A stretch of 64,000 bases of DNA from RUG721 sp040307385. GTDB taxonomy: Bacteria; Actinomycetota; Coriobacteriia; Coriobacteriales; Atopobiaceae. Below the pieces are notes generated by a model. It did not search any database. It saw nothing but the letters and a program-made list of their open reading frames with translations, and was not told where the DNA came from. The DNA is taken from the NCBI GenBank assembly GCA_040307385.1, contig JAWRJQ010000079.1:6773-70772 (forward strand). Direction: 5' to 3'. Positions 30,751-40,067 of the stretch are shown in pieces. The translations under genes and the position numbers were made by a program. Within the stretch, counting starts at the first letter, position 1. Every line of letters starts with the position of its first letter.

Positions 30751-33213
30751 ATGGAAGAGACTGCTCAAAACGCCATCCGAGGACTGAGCGAGGCCGAGGT
30801 CGCCGAGCGTGTTGCCCAGGGAAAGGTCAACGCGAACGCCGACGTGCAGACCAAGACCGTGAAGCAGATCGTCTCCGAACATGCCTTCACGATGTTCAAC
30901 GGCATCAACCTCTTCATGTTCATCCTGGTCCTCTTCACGGGCCAATTCAGAAACGCGCTGTTCATAGGCGTCGTCGTCGCTAATCTCGCCATCGGCGTGT
31001 TCCAGGAGATACGCGCCAAGCGCATGGTCGACAAGCTTGCCATCCTCACGGCAAAGACCGTCCGCGTGCGCCGCGGCTCGCAGACCGTCGAGCTTCCGTT
31101 CGAGGATCTCGTGCTCGATGACGTGGTGCTGCTCGCCCGCGGCGATCAGGTTCCCGCCGATGCCGTGGTCGTCGCGGGTTCGGCGTTGCTCAACGAGAGC
31201 CTGCTCACGGGCGAGAGCAACGCCGTCGAGAAGGATCCGGGTTCCGAGCTGTTCTCGGGCAGCTTCGTGGACTCGGGCTCGGTGTGGGCGCGCCTCACCC
31301 GCGTGGGGGCCGATTCCTACGCTGCTCGGATCAGCGCTTCCGCAAAGTACATCAAACCCGTTCATTCCGAGATCCTCGACACGATCAACATCGTCATCGA
31401 GATGGCGACCGTGCTCATCTTCCCGCTGGGTATCGGCCTGTTCCTGCGCACGTTCCTCACGGACGGATCGTCTGCAACCGATGCCATCCTCTCCACGGTG
31501 GCCGCCGTCATCGGCATGATCCCGCAGGGCCTCGTGCTGCTCACCTCCTCGGTGCTCGCCATCGCGACCACGCGGCTGGCCATGAGGAAGACGCTCGTGC
31601 AGCAGAGCTACTGCGTCGAGACGCTCGCGCGCGTGGACGTGCTCTGCCTCGATAAAACCGGCACCATCACCACGGGCCGCATGCTCGTGTCGCGCGCGAC
31701 GGGAGCCGATGCCGCGCATCCCGATGCGGGTGCGCGGGAGGCGGAGCGCGCATTCTTTACCGTTGCACGGGCGAATGCCCTCGATGCCAACGACACCGCC
31801 CGGGCGATCTTGGCGTACGGGGAACATGCGGGCGTCACGGCGGAGCCCGCCCGTCGCGCGATCCCGTTCAACTCCGCATACAAGTATTCCGGCTGCGTCA
31901 CCGAGCAGGGGAGGGCGCTCATCATGGGCGCGCCGCGCTTCGTGCTTCCCGAGGGCGACCCGGCTCTCGCGATGCTCGACCGCTTCGAGCAAACCGAGCG
32001 CGTGCTCGTGGTGTGCGAGGCGGGCGGTTTCGACGAGCAGGGCAGGGCGACGGGAGGCGTCTCCGCGCTCGGCTTCATGTCCATCCGCGACGAGGTGCGC
32101 CCCTCGGCCCCCGACACCGTGAAGTTCTTCGCCGATCAGGGCGTCGAGCTGCGCGTCATCTCGGGCGACGATCCTCGCACGGTGTCTGCCATCGCGGCCT
32201 CGGTGGGCATCGAGCACGCCGAACGCGCGGTGGATGCCTCGACGCTCGCCACGCAGGGCGAGCTCATCGCCGCCGTGCGCGACGCGCGTGTATTCGGCCG
32301 CGTCACGCCCGAGCAGAAGCGCCAGATCGTCAAGTACCTTCAGGCCGCGAAGCGTGTCGTGGCCATGACGGGCGACGGCGTGAACGACGTGCTCGCCCTC
32401 AAGGAGGCGGACTGCTCCATCTCGATGGCGTCGGCATCCTCGGCAGCCCGCAACATCTCCGAGCTCGTGCTCGCCGATGACGACTTCTCGCATATCCCCG
32501 AGGTCGTCGCCGAGGGAAGGCGCTCCATCAACAACCTGCAACGCTCCGCGTCGCTGTTCTTGGTGAAGACCGTCTATTCGATGCTGCTCGCGTTCGTGTG
32601 CATCGTCATGCCGCCCTATCCTTTCATCCCCATCCAGATGACGCTCATCTCAACGGCCATCATCGGCCTGCCCTCGTTCGTGCTCGCCCTCGAGGCCAAC
32701 CGCGACCGCGTGCGGGGCAGCTTCCTCGCGAACGTCCTCATGCGGTCGCTGCCCGCCTCGGTCAGCATCGTCGGCGCGCTGCTCGCCGCGATCATCGCCG
32801 GCAGGCTCCTCGACATGGGCTTCGACGAGATCTCGACGCTCTGCATGATGCTCGCCTCCGCCGTGGGCATTGCGCTCATCGTGCGCATCTCCCAGCCCCT
32901 CACCGTGCTCCGTGCCGTGCTGATCGCGCTGATCTGCATCATCATGGTGCTCGGGTGCTTTGTATACAGCCCCTTCTTCCATACGGTTCTCAACAGTGTT
33001 GCCGTTTGGGTGCTAGCTGTCCTGCTGGGCGTGCCTTCCGTCATACTGTTCCTGTATCTTTACGCGCGCGCCGACCGCGATCTCGCCCATGGCGGATGGT
33101 CGTCGCGGAGCATCGCACGGATGAAGGAGCGCTATGCAAACCGGAGGGACAAGCTTTTCAAACGCTATCAGGTCTTCGCGCGGCGGCGAGCGATTAAGCG
33201 CAGGAGGCGTTAG
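30751..33213 (+). CDS. P-type cation-transporting ATPase (HAD-IC, CtpE/Ca-Mg pump type)
   Basis: 820 aa. Hydrophobic pairs lie near residues 50-85 and 215-260, and six more helices follow from about 610 to 775. The actuator motif TGES is at about 153, the phosphorylated Asp about 301 in CLDKTGT, and the hinge GDGVND at about 541. The length and the missing N-terminal metal-binding domain fit Actinobacterial CtpE-like calcium pumps or MgtA-like pumps rather than copper pumps; no CPC motif is seen. The C-terminal tail is strongly basic (RRRAIKRRRR). Its last 80 bases overlap the start of the aconitase gene in another frame. Confidence 0.88.
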   Translation: MEETAQNAIRGLSEAEVAERVAQGKVNANADVQTKTVKQIVSEHAFTMFNGINLFMFILVLFTGQFRNALFIGVVVANLAIGVFQEIRAKRMVDKLAILTAKTVRVRRGSQTVELPFEDLVLDDVVLLARGDQVPADAVVVAGSALLNESLLTGESNAVEKDPGSELFSGSFVDSGSVWARLTRVGADSYAARISASAKYIKPVHSEILDTINIVIEMATVLIFPLGIGLFLRTFLTDGSSATDAILSTVAAVIGMIPQGLVLLTSSVLAIATTRLAMRKTLVQQSYCVETLARVDVLCLDKTGTITTGRMLVSRATGADAAHPDAGAREAERAFFTVARANALDANDTARAILAYGEHAGVTAEPARRAIPFNSAYKYSGCVTEQGRALIMGAPRFVLPEGDPALAMLDRFEQTERVLVVCEAGGFDEQGRATGGVSALGFMSIRDEVRPSAPDTVKFFADQGVELRVISGDDPRTVSAIAASVGIEHAERAVDASTLATQGELIAAVRDARVFGRVTPEQKRQIVKYLQAAKRVVAMTGDGVNDVLALKEADCSISMASASSAARNISELVLADDDFSHIPEVVAEGRRSINNLQRSASLFLVKTVYSMLLAFVCIVMPPYPFIPIQMTLISTAIIGLPSFVLALEANRDRVRGSFLANVLMRSLPASVSIVGALLAAIIAGRLLDMGFDEISTLCMMLASAVGIALIVRISQPLTVLRAVLIALICIIMVLGCFVYSPFFHTVLNSVAVWVLAVLLGVPSVILFLYLYARADRDLAHGGWSSRSIARMKERYANRRDKLFKRYQVFARRRAIKRRRR

Positions 33214-35806
33214 CCGCTCGATCGTGAACATCTCCGCCATCCCCGATGCGGATAAGCTCCCGTACGCCCTGTGCGTCCTGCTCGAGAACGTCGTGCGCTG
33301 CGCCGAAAGCGACGAGGAAGCCGCCCTCCTTGCACGTGCCGTCATACAGGCGGGGCTCTCCGGCGCATCCGGCGCCGAGATCTCCTACATGCCGAGCCGC
33401 GTGCTCTTCCAGGATTTCACGGGCGTGCCCGTGTTCGTGGACTTCGCGGCCATGCGCGACGCATGCGCCGAACGCGGCGCCGATCCCATGATCGTCAACC
33501 CGCTCATTCCCGCCACGCTCATCATCGACCACTCCGTCATCGCGGACGAGTCGGGCTGCGCGCAGGCCCGCTCCGCCAACGAGGCGCTCGAGGCGCGCAG
33601 GAACCGCGAGCGCTTCGCCTTCCTCAAATGGGCGAGCAGATCGTTCGATAACGTCGAGATCGTCCCCCCGGGCGGCGGCATCTGCCACCAGCTCAACATG
33701 GAGCGCTTCGCCACGGTCGTGGGCGTGGATGCCCTGTACAAGGGCGTGGGCGAGCGCGCCTGCTACGACACGCTCGTCGGCACCGACTCCCACACCACCA
33801 CGGTCAACGGCATCGGGGTCATGGCATGGGGCGTGGGCGGCATCGAGGCCGAGGCCGCAGCGCTCGGGCAGCCCATCTCCATGCTCGTCCCGCCCGTCGT
33901 GGAGCTCAGGCTCACGGGGCGTCTCGGTCCGCTCGTCTCGGGCATGGACGCCGCACTCACCGTGTGCGAGATCCTGCGCCGCGAGGGCGTCGTCGGCGCG
34001 CTCGTGGAGGCGACGGGGGAGGGCGTCTCGGCCCTCTCGGCAACGCAGCGCGCCTGCATAGCCAACATGACGCCCGAGTACGGTGCCACCACCACGCTGT
34101 TCCCGGTGGATGACATCACCCTCGACTACCTGCGCCTGACCGGGCGCGCGGAGGGCGAGGTCGCGTTCTGCGAAGCCTACCATAGGGCGCAGGGCACATT
34201 CGGGAGCCGCAGCGGGGCCGTCTATGCAAAAACCATCTGCCTCGATCTCTCAACCGTCGAGCCCTCGCTCGCCGGTCCCTCCCGCCCGCATAACCGCGTG
34301 GGCATCGAGGCGCTTCCCGCGCGCTTCGAGGAAAACTGCCAGCACGAGCTCGACGCGCACGCCTTCGGCGCCTCCTTCGATGGCGTGCCGGCGACCATCA
34401 CCGATGGCTCGATCGCGCTCGCCGCCATCACGAGCTGCACGACGGCGACGGATGCGGCGATGATGGTGGCGGCGGGCCTTCTCGCCCTGCGCGCCCGCGA
34501 GGCGAACCTCGCCTCGGCTCCCTGGGTCAAATGCGTGCTCGCTCCGGGCAGCCACGCTGCGGAGGACCTGCTCACCCAAGCCGGTCTGCTCGAACCCCTG
34601 CAGGAGCTGGGCTTCTTCACCTGCGGGTTCGGCTGCATGGCCTGCATCGGCAATACCGGCGAGATCAAGGCCGAGCTCAAGGCGCATTCCTCCGAGGTCG
34701 AGTATGCGAGCGTGCTCTCGGGCAACCGCAACTTCGACGGGCGCATCTCGCCCGATGTGGCGCAGAACTACCTCGCGCAGCCCGCGCTTGTGGTGGCCTA
34801 CGCCATCGCGGGCTCCGTGCGCGCAGACCTCACCGCCGAGCCGCTGGGATTCGACGCCGCAGGAGCTCCGGTCATGCTCGCCGACATCATGCCCACGGCC
34901 GACGAGATCGATGCCGTGCTCGCCGCCTCGCTCGAGCGCTCGCTCTACGAGACGAGCTCCGAGCACCTCATGGAAGGCTCGCCCGCCTGGCAGGAGATCG
35001 AGGTGTCGGAGAGGCCCACCTTCTCCTGGGACGAGATGTCCACCTATGTGCGCCGCGCACCGTATTTCGAGCTGGCGCGCAGAACGGGCTCCTTCTCGCT
35101 CGACGGCGCCCGCATGCTGTGCCTGCTCGGCGATTTCGTCACCACCGATCACATCTCGCCTGCAGGAACCATCGCGAAGGACTCCGCCGCAGCCGACTAT
35201 CTGCGCGCGCACGGCGTGGCCGAGCAGGACTTCAACACCTATGGCACGCGCCGGGGCAACCACGAGGTCATGGCGCGCGGCGCCTTCGGCAACACGAGGA
35301 TCGAGAACCGCCTGGCGGGTGGCGAGAAGGGCCCCGTCACCGTGGATGTGCGCAGCGGAAAGCACCTGCGCATCTTCGATGCCGCCATGTCCTATGCCGA
35401 GGCGGGCATCCCGCTCGTCGTCGTGGCAGGCTCCATGTACGGCTCGGGCTCGAGCCGCGATTGGGCCGCCAAGGGCCCGCTGCTCCAGGGCGTCAGGGCG
35501 GTCATCGCGGAGAGCTTCGAGCGCATCCACCGGTCGAACCTCGTCCAGATGGGAATCGTTCCGCTGCAGTTCGCGGAGGGGCAGGGCGCGACCGCGCTCG
35601 GCCTCGACGGCACCGAGCGCGTCGACATCGCGGCCTTCTCAACCGATGCCGCGGAGGCGCCGTCCGAGGTGGAGATCGCGTTCACGGCGTCCGACGGCAC
35701 CGTCACGTCGGCGCGGGCTACCGTCCGGGTGGACACCCCGCAGGAGTGGCGCTACATCGCTTCCGGAGGAATCCTGCCGTTTGTGCTCGATATGCTCGCC
35801 GAATAA
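33134..35806 (+). CDS. acnA: Aconitate hydratase (AcnA/IRP1 type)
   Basis: 890 aa from the ATG at 33134 (GGAG six bases before). It isomerises citrate to isocitrate on a 4Fe-4S cluster. Cluster cysteines are about 435 in AITSCTTATD and about 501 and 504 in CGFGCMACIG. GTDSHTTTVNGIGVMAWGVGG, the swivel-domain GSGSSRDWAAKGP and the N-terminal LPYALCVLLENVVR identify the AcnA subgroup. The N-terminal 35 residues match the family too, so the 80-base overlap with the ATPase gene is real and not a start error. No other TCA-cycle gene is in the window. Confidence 0.93.
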   Translation: MQTGGTSFSNAIRSSRGGERLSAGGVSRSIVNISAIPDADKLPYALCVLLENVVRCAESDEEAALLARAVIQAGLSGASGAEISYMPSRVLFQDFTGVPVFVDFAAMRDACAERGADPMIVNPLIPATLIIDHSVIADESGCAQARSANEALEARRNRERFAFLKWASRSFDNVEIVPPGGGICHQLNMERFATVVGVDALYKGVGERACYDTLVGTDSHTTTVNGIGVMAWGVGGIEAEAAALGQPISMLVPPVVELRLTGRLGPLVSGMDAALTVCEILRREGVVGALVEATGEGVSALSATQRACIANMTPEYGATTTLFPVDDITLDYLRLTGRAEGEVAFCEAYHRAQGTFGSRSGAVYAKTICLDLSTVEPSLAGPSRPHNRVGIEALPARFEENCQHELDAHAFGASFDGVPATITDGSIALAAITSCTTATDAAMMVAAGLLALRAREANLASAPWVKCVLAPGSHAAEDLLTQAGLLEPLQELGFFTCGFGCMACIGNTGEIKAELKAHSSEVEYASVLSGNRNFDGRISPDVAQNYLAQPALVVAYAIAGSVRADLTAEPLGFDAAGAPVMLADIMPTADEIDAVLAASLERSLYETSSEHLMEGSPAWQEIEVSERPTFSWDEMSTYVRRAPYFELARRTGSFSLDGARMLCLLGDFVTTDHISPAGTIAKDSAAADYLRAHGVAEQDFNTYGTRRGNHEVMARGAFGNTRIENRLAGGEKGPVTVDVRSGKHLRIFDAAMSYAEAGIPLVVVAGSMYGSGSSRDWAAKGPLLQGVRAVIAESFERIHRSNLVQMGIVPLQFAEGQGATALGLDGTERVDIAAFSTDAAEAPSEVEIAFTASDGTVTSARATVRVDTPQEWRYIASGGILPFVLDMLAE

Positions 35807-35870
35807 GCGCATCTGCGATATCATACGCTCTGAACGAAGCTGAACCGAACCAATGGGGGAGTAGTCTCGC

Positions 35871-36881
35871 ATGATATGTCCTGATTGCGGTGCGCGCATG
35901 GCAGACGGCACCTCGACGTGCCCGAGGTGCGGGCGCGATATGGGCGTCACCAACTCGATGCCGCGCGTGCGGGGCACCTGGTGCTCCTCGTGCGGCGCGC
36001 TCATCCCCGAGGATGTCTCGTCATGTCCCAAGTGCGGACTTCCCCTCAAGCCTGAGCGGCCCGTGCGACGCACGCGCGATATCCGCCTGCCCAAGGTTTC
36101 CGCATCGGACAGCACCTCTCAATTCAGCGCCATCGACGTGCCCGAACCCGACCCGAGCGATCGGGTCTTCGAGGCGAAGAGCGCCCTTCCGCCGGAGCCC
36201 GCCGACAACGACGATCACGTCTTCGGCTACGACCGCATGGCGCATGTGCGCGTCATGATCATCGCCGCCATCGCGGCCCTCTTCGTCATGGGCGGATCGA
36301 TCGTGCTCATCACGCACCCCTTCGATCCCGGTCGCTACGATCAGCGCGCCCGCGAGGACGCCGACACCTCGACGGCGGGCTCTCCGGGCCAGATCGAGTC
36401 GCTCACCGGGCAGGACGTGCGAGATGCGGCTCCCGACCTCGACCCCGGCTCATCGACCTTCGAGCGCCTGCACGAGCTCTATGTCGATCTGGCCGCCCTG
36501 GCGGAGCGGACCGACGAGCAGGAGGCGTATTTCCTCGAGAACTACCTGCAGGAAGACTTCGACGTCCGCAACGCCGGACTCGCCGCATGCGAGGAGCTTC
36601 AAACCGACATCGCCGCAGCCGTCGATGCTCTGGAGCGGCTCGGCTCGTCGCCCGCCTATGCCGAAGACGCCGGCAATGCGGCGCAGCTCGGCCGCTGGCT
36701 GCTCTACCGCGCCGACATCCTCGTCGATTCTTGGGAGCTCGATCTGGGCTTTCTCGCTCCGGCGTTGGTGCAGGACATCATCGACGCGACGTACTACTCC
36801 GATAAGGACGAGGACGGCGTGAGCATGAACAAGCGGTACTTCGACGTTTGTTACGAAGATTGGGAGCCCCAGCAGCGATGA
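35871..36881 (+). CDS. Zinc-ribbon membrane protein of unknown function
   Basis: 336 aa. Two zinc ribbons at the N-terminus: CPDCGARMADGTSTCPRCG (about 3-21) and CSSCGALIPEDVSSCPKCG (about 36-54). A linker of about 70 residues and one membrane helix (VMIIAAIAALFVMGGSIVLI, about 125-144) follow. The outer part is acidic and helical (about 150-336) with no domain I know. The order of cytosolic ribbons, helix and extracytosolic domain is common in Actinobacteria and Firmicutes. It lies between aconitase and cyclophilin, with its own ribosome site (GGGGGAG). Confidence 0.8.
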   Translation: MICPDCGARMADGTSTCPRCGRDMGVTNSMPRVRGTWCSSCGALIPEDVSSCPKCGLPLKPERPVRRTRDIRLPKVSASDSTSQFSAIDVPEPDPSDRVFEAKSALPPEPADNDDHVFGYDRMAHVRVMIIAAIAALFVMGGSIVLITHPFDPGRYDQRAREDADTSTAGSPGQIESLTGQDVRDAAPDLDPGSSTFERLHELYVDLAALAERTDEQEAYFLENYLQEDFDVRNAGLAACEELQTDIAAAVDALERLGSSPAYAEDAGNAAQLGRWLLYRADILVDSWELDLGFLAPALVQDIIDATYYSDKDEDGVSMNKRYFDVCYEDWEPQQR

Positions 36882-36979
36882 TGCGAAGTCTTTGCCGAAT
36901 ATGTGTGCTTCACGAATACATGATAGAATGCCTTGATGCAGCTTTATGTGCTCTCTAAGTACGAAGGGGTAGACGATTC

Positions 36980-37528
36980 ATGGGCTTCATCTCCGATCCT
37001 CTCTATACGCCGAGCTACGCCATCCAGGGCGACGAAGTCGCTCGCGTTCTCACCTCGAAGGGCGAGATCGTGGTCAAGCTCGACGGCGCGGGCGCTCCCG
37101 TGCATGTTGCGAACTTCTGCGAGCTCGCCGAGGCGGGCTTTTACGATGATCTCAAGTTCCACCGCTATGTTCCCGGTTTCGTGATCCAGGGCGGCTGCCC
37201 CCATACGCGCACCATGGCGCCCGCAGATGTGGCTGCGGGAAAGGCGGGCGAAGACGGGCTTCCCGGAACCGGAGGCCCCGGCTACCGCATCCGCGGGGAG
37301 TTCATCGCCAACCCCCGCAACAGCCATGAGGACGGTGCGCTCGCCATGGCGCGCAGCCAGGATCCCGATTCAGCCGGCTCGCAGTTCTATTTCTGCCTCG
37401 GACCCCAGCACGCGCTCGACGCGGGCTATACCGTTTTCGGCCAGACCCTCGAGGGACGCGACGTCATCGCAGCGCTGCGCGCGGGGGACGTCATCCAGTC
37501 TGTTCGTATAGAGCACGTGCCCGCATAG
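36980..37528 (+). CDS. Cyclophilin-type peptidyl-prolyl cis-trans isomerase
   Basis: 182 aa. Catalyses proline isomerisation in folding. KGEIVVKLDGAGAPVHVANF, DDLKFHRYVPGFVIQGG with the catalytic Arg, GPGYRIRGEF, and SAGSQFYFCLG are the cyclophilin signatures in order. It has no signal peptide, so it is probably cytosolic. It starts with ATG after AAGGGG and is followed 24 bases later by a TPR gene. Confidence 0.93.
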   Translation: MGFISDPLYTPSYAIQGDEVARVLTSKGEIVVKLDGAGAPVHVANFCELAEAGFYDDLKFHRYVPGFVIQGGCPHTRTMAPADVAAGKAGEDGLPGTGGPGYRIRGEFIANPRNSHEDGALAMARSQDPDSAGSQFYFCLGPQHALDAGYTVFGQTLEGRDVIAALRAGDVIQSVRIEHVPA

Positions 37529-37552
37529 CACGCGTAAAGGAAGGGACCACCT

Positions 37553-38971
37553 GTGAATACCCAGGCATTCGAACTCGGCAAGAAGGCATATCAATCGAAT
37601 GATTGGCTTGCGGCCGTCGCGTATCTTGGCGATGCCAAGGATTCCGGCGAGGTTTCCGGTGCCGCCGACCACATGCTCGGCAACGCCTACATGAAGCTCG
37701 GCCAGTATGATTCGGCTGCCGCCGCGTACGGAAGCGCCCTTCAGGATGCCTCCTACGGCAAGGTGGGCGCGCTCTCATGCAACATGGGACGCGCGCTGCT
37801 CGCCGCCAACCGTCCCAAGGACGCCATCTCCGCGCTCATGCGCGCCGTGCAAGATCCCGATTACACCACGCCGTACAAGGCGTATCTCGCGCTCGGCGGC
37901 GCATACGAGCGCATCGACGACGTGCGCAACGCCGGCATCGCCTATCGCAACGCGGCCATCGACGAGACCAACCCCAATCCTTCTGGCGCGCTCTCATCGC
38001 TGGGTTCCTGCTTCATGAAGCTCGGGCGTCCCATCGACGCCGTCGAGGCCTTCAGGACGGCCCTCGATTTCTCGAACACCCCCGCCCAGCAGAATGCCAT
38101 CTTCAGCGATCTCGGGTTGGCCTACGTCGCGTCCAACCGCATGCCCGAGGCCGTCGGCGCCTTCGAGAAGGCCGTATCCGACGGAACCTTCGCGCTTTCC
38201 GCCGATGCCCAGGCCGCGTTCGATGCCGCCCGCAAGGCCGTGAGCGCACAGGGCGCCAAGCGCGGCGTCTCCGATACCGATGCGTTCCTCGCCTCCATGG
38301 GCTATGGGTCCGCACCCGTCGATCCGCTCGATCCCATGGGCGAGTCGGGCGAGCTCATGCCCTCTCCCGAGGACACGGGCTTCTTCTCGGTCACCGAGGC
38401 CGACCTCGTTGCCATCGACAAGCAGAACCGCAAGATCCGCCGCAAGCACCGCCGCACCGGCCTCAAGGTGTTCCTGACGGTTCTCGTCATCGCGCTGCTG
38501 CTCGCAGGCATCTGCGGCTATGCCTATTACCGGGGCTTCGGGTGGCCCACCCAGCAGAGCGTCGTCGAGAGCCTGTTCAAGGCCAACACCGACGGCGCCG
38601 ACACCTCGGAGCTCTTTGCCGATACCGTCTCCGCCGATGCGCAGAGCGAGCTCCTCACGCTGCTTCCCTCCGGCGCAACGGTGGCGGTCACCGGCGTCGA
38701 TCAGGAGATGACCGCATCCACCGTCTTCGCCACGGCTCAGCTGCGCGAGGGAGGGGAGCAGAGCTACACCATCAACCTGGTGCGCGACGGCATCGGCTGG
38801 AAGGTTGCCGGCATCGAGCCCGTCTATCTTTCGCAGGATGGGCAGACGCCCACGGTGACCACGACGGGTTTCGCGCCCACCGAGACGCAGACCGACGAGC
38901 AGTCCGATCAGTCGTCCGAACAGAATAATGATGGCGAGTCCGAATCCTCCGATGGAGAGAACGCTAACTAA
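37553..38971 (+). CDS. TPR-repeat protein with single membrane helix
   Basis: 472 aa with a GTG start (37553) behind AAGGAAGGG. At least five tetratricopeptide-like helical pairs cover residues 1-215 (for example LGNAYMKLGQYDSAAAAYGS and GSCFMKLGRPIDAVEAFRTA). One membrane helix spans about 303-322 (VFLTVLVIALLLAGICGYAY). The outer domain (about 325-440) is small and unrecognised, and a Gln/Ser/Glu/Asp-rich tail ends the protein. It probably scaffolds protein contacts at the membrane. It lies immediately before mreB, so a link to the cell-wall machinery is possible but unproven. Confidence 0.8.
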   Translation: MNTQAFELGKKAYQSNDWLAAVAYLGDAKDSGEVSGAADHMLGNAYMKLGQYDSAAAAYGSALQDASYGKVGALSCNMGRALLAANRPKDAISALMRAVQDPDYTTPYKAYLALGGAYERIDDVRNAGIAYRNAAIDETNPNPSGALSSLGSCFMKLGRPIDAVEAFRTALDFSNTPAQQNAIFSDLGLAYVASNRMPEAVGAFEKAVSDGTFALSADAQAAFDAARKAVSAQGAKRGVSDTDAFLASMGYGSAPVDPLDPMGESGELMPSPEDTGFFSVTEADLVAIDKQNRKIRRKHRRTGLKVFLTVLVIALLLAGICGYAYYRGFGWPTQQSVVESLFKANTDGADTSELFADTVSADAQSELLTLLPSGATVAVTGVDQEMTASTVFATAQLREGGEQSYTINLVRDGIGWKVAGIEPVYLSQDGQTPTVTTTGFAPTETQTDEQSDQSSEQNNDGESESSDGENAN

Positions 38972-38973
38972 CC

Positions 38974-38979
38974 TATACT
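38974..38979 (+). promoter_or_regulatory. Possible -10 box before mreB
   Basis: TATACT lies 2 bases after the stop of the TPR gene and 32 bases before the mreB ATG, a sensible distance for a promoter. The sequence at the -35 position (GATGGA) does not match consensus, so this is weak. Confidence 0.3.
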
Positions 38980-39011
38980 TGGGTTCCATTTGCTAGACGG
39001 GAAAGAGGGAC

Positions 39012-40055
39012 ATGTCATTTCTCGATTCATTATTCGGTGAGACGGGCGGGGATCTTGCCATCGACCTGGGCACCGCGAACACCCTCGTCGCTGTTCGCGG
39101 GCAGGGCATCGTGCTCAACGAGCCCTCCGTCGTGGCCATCGATCGCAACGAGAACCGCGTGCTCGCCGTGGGCTCCGATGCAAAGCGCATGATCGGCCGC
39201 ACCCCCGGCTCCATCATCGCCGAGCGCCCCCTCAAAGACGGCGTCATCGCCGACTTCGATGTGACCGAGGTCATGCTCCATTACTTCATCGAGAAGGCCC
39301 GCGAGCGCAGGTACCCTTGGTCCCCGCGCCCCCGCGTCGTCGTCTGCGTCCCCTCGGGCGTCACCTCCGTCGAGAAGCGCGCGGTGTTCGAGGCCACCAT
39401 CCAGGCGGGCGCGCGCCAGGCCTACCTCATCGAGGAGCCCATGGCGGCAGCCATCGGCGCCGATCTCCCCATAGAGGATCCGACGGGCTCCATGGTGGTC
39501 GATATCGGCGGCGGCACCACCGAGGTCGCCGTCATCGCCATGGGCGGCATCGTCGTCTCTCAGTCCATCCGCACTGCGGGCGACGAGTTCGACCAGACGA
39601 TCCTCCAGCATGTGCGCGATGCCTACAACCTTTCCATCGGCGAGCGCACGGCCGAAGACATCAAGATCAAGGTGGGCTCGGCCGCACCGCTTGCCGAGGA
39701 GCTCGACGTGGAGGTCAACGGCCGCGACGTTATGAGCGGCCTGCCCAAGACCGTGCGCATCGAGTCCGAGGAGATCAGGCGCGCCCTCAACAGGCCCCTC
39801 GACGAGGTGACGAAGGCCGTCAAGGATGCGCTCGACGCAACGCCCCCCGACCTTGCCAGCGACCTCATGTACTACGGCATCCTGCTCACGGGCGGCGGCG
39901 GTCTGCTGCGCGGTCTCGACCAGCGGCTTCGCGAAGAGACGGGCGTGCCCGTCAACGTCAGCCCCACGGCGCTCGAGAACGTCGTCGTAGGCTGCGCGAA
40001 GGTTTTGGAGGCAAACGCGCTGTCCGGAGGCTTTGTCCAGAGCACGGGTCAGTAA
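39012..40055 (+). CDS. mreB: Rod shape-determining protein MreB
   Basis: 347 aa actin-like ATPase that guides the elongation machinery along the membrane. DLAIDLGTANTLV is the phosphate-1 loop, VVDIGGGTTEVAVIAMGGIV the phosphate-2 region, and LLTGGGGLLRGLD the adenosine motif. An N-terminal amphipathic start (MSFLDSLFGE) suits membrane binding. It is first in the set mreB-mreC-mreD-mrdA-rodA. The length is normal. Confidence 0.97.
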   Translation: MSFLDSLFGETGGDLAIDLGTANTLVAVRGQGIVLNEPSVVAIDRNENRVLAVGSDAKRMIGRTPGSIIAERPLKDGVIADFDVTEVMLHYFIEKARERRYPWSPRPRVVVCVPSGVTSVEKRAVFEATIQAGARQAYLIEEPMAAAIGADLPIEDPTGSMVVDIGGGTTEVAVIAMGGIVVSQSIRTAGDEFDQTILQHVRDAYNLSIGERTAEDIKIKVGSAAPLAEELDVEVNGRDVMSGLPKTVRIESEEIRRALNRPLDEVTKAVKDALDATPPDLASDLMYYGILLTGGGGLLRGLDQRLREETGVPVNVSPTALENVVVGCAKVLEANALSGGFVQSTGQ

Positions 40056-40067
40056 TCGGGTGACGGT

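Noticed and set aside
30640..32541. A 633-codon minus-strand frame opposite the P-type ATPase
   Set aside because: His/Arg/Ala/Gly-rich shadow with no domain; the plus strand encodes DKTGT, TGES and GDGVND.
36933..37184. Small plus-strand frame starting before the cyclophilin gene
   Set aside because: Ser/Arg-rich out-of-frame translation over the cyclophilin start; no ribosome site.
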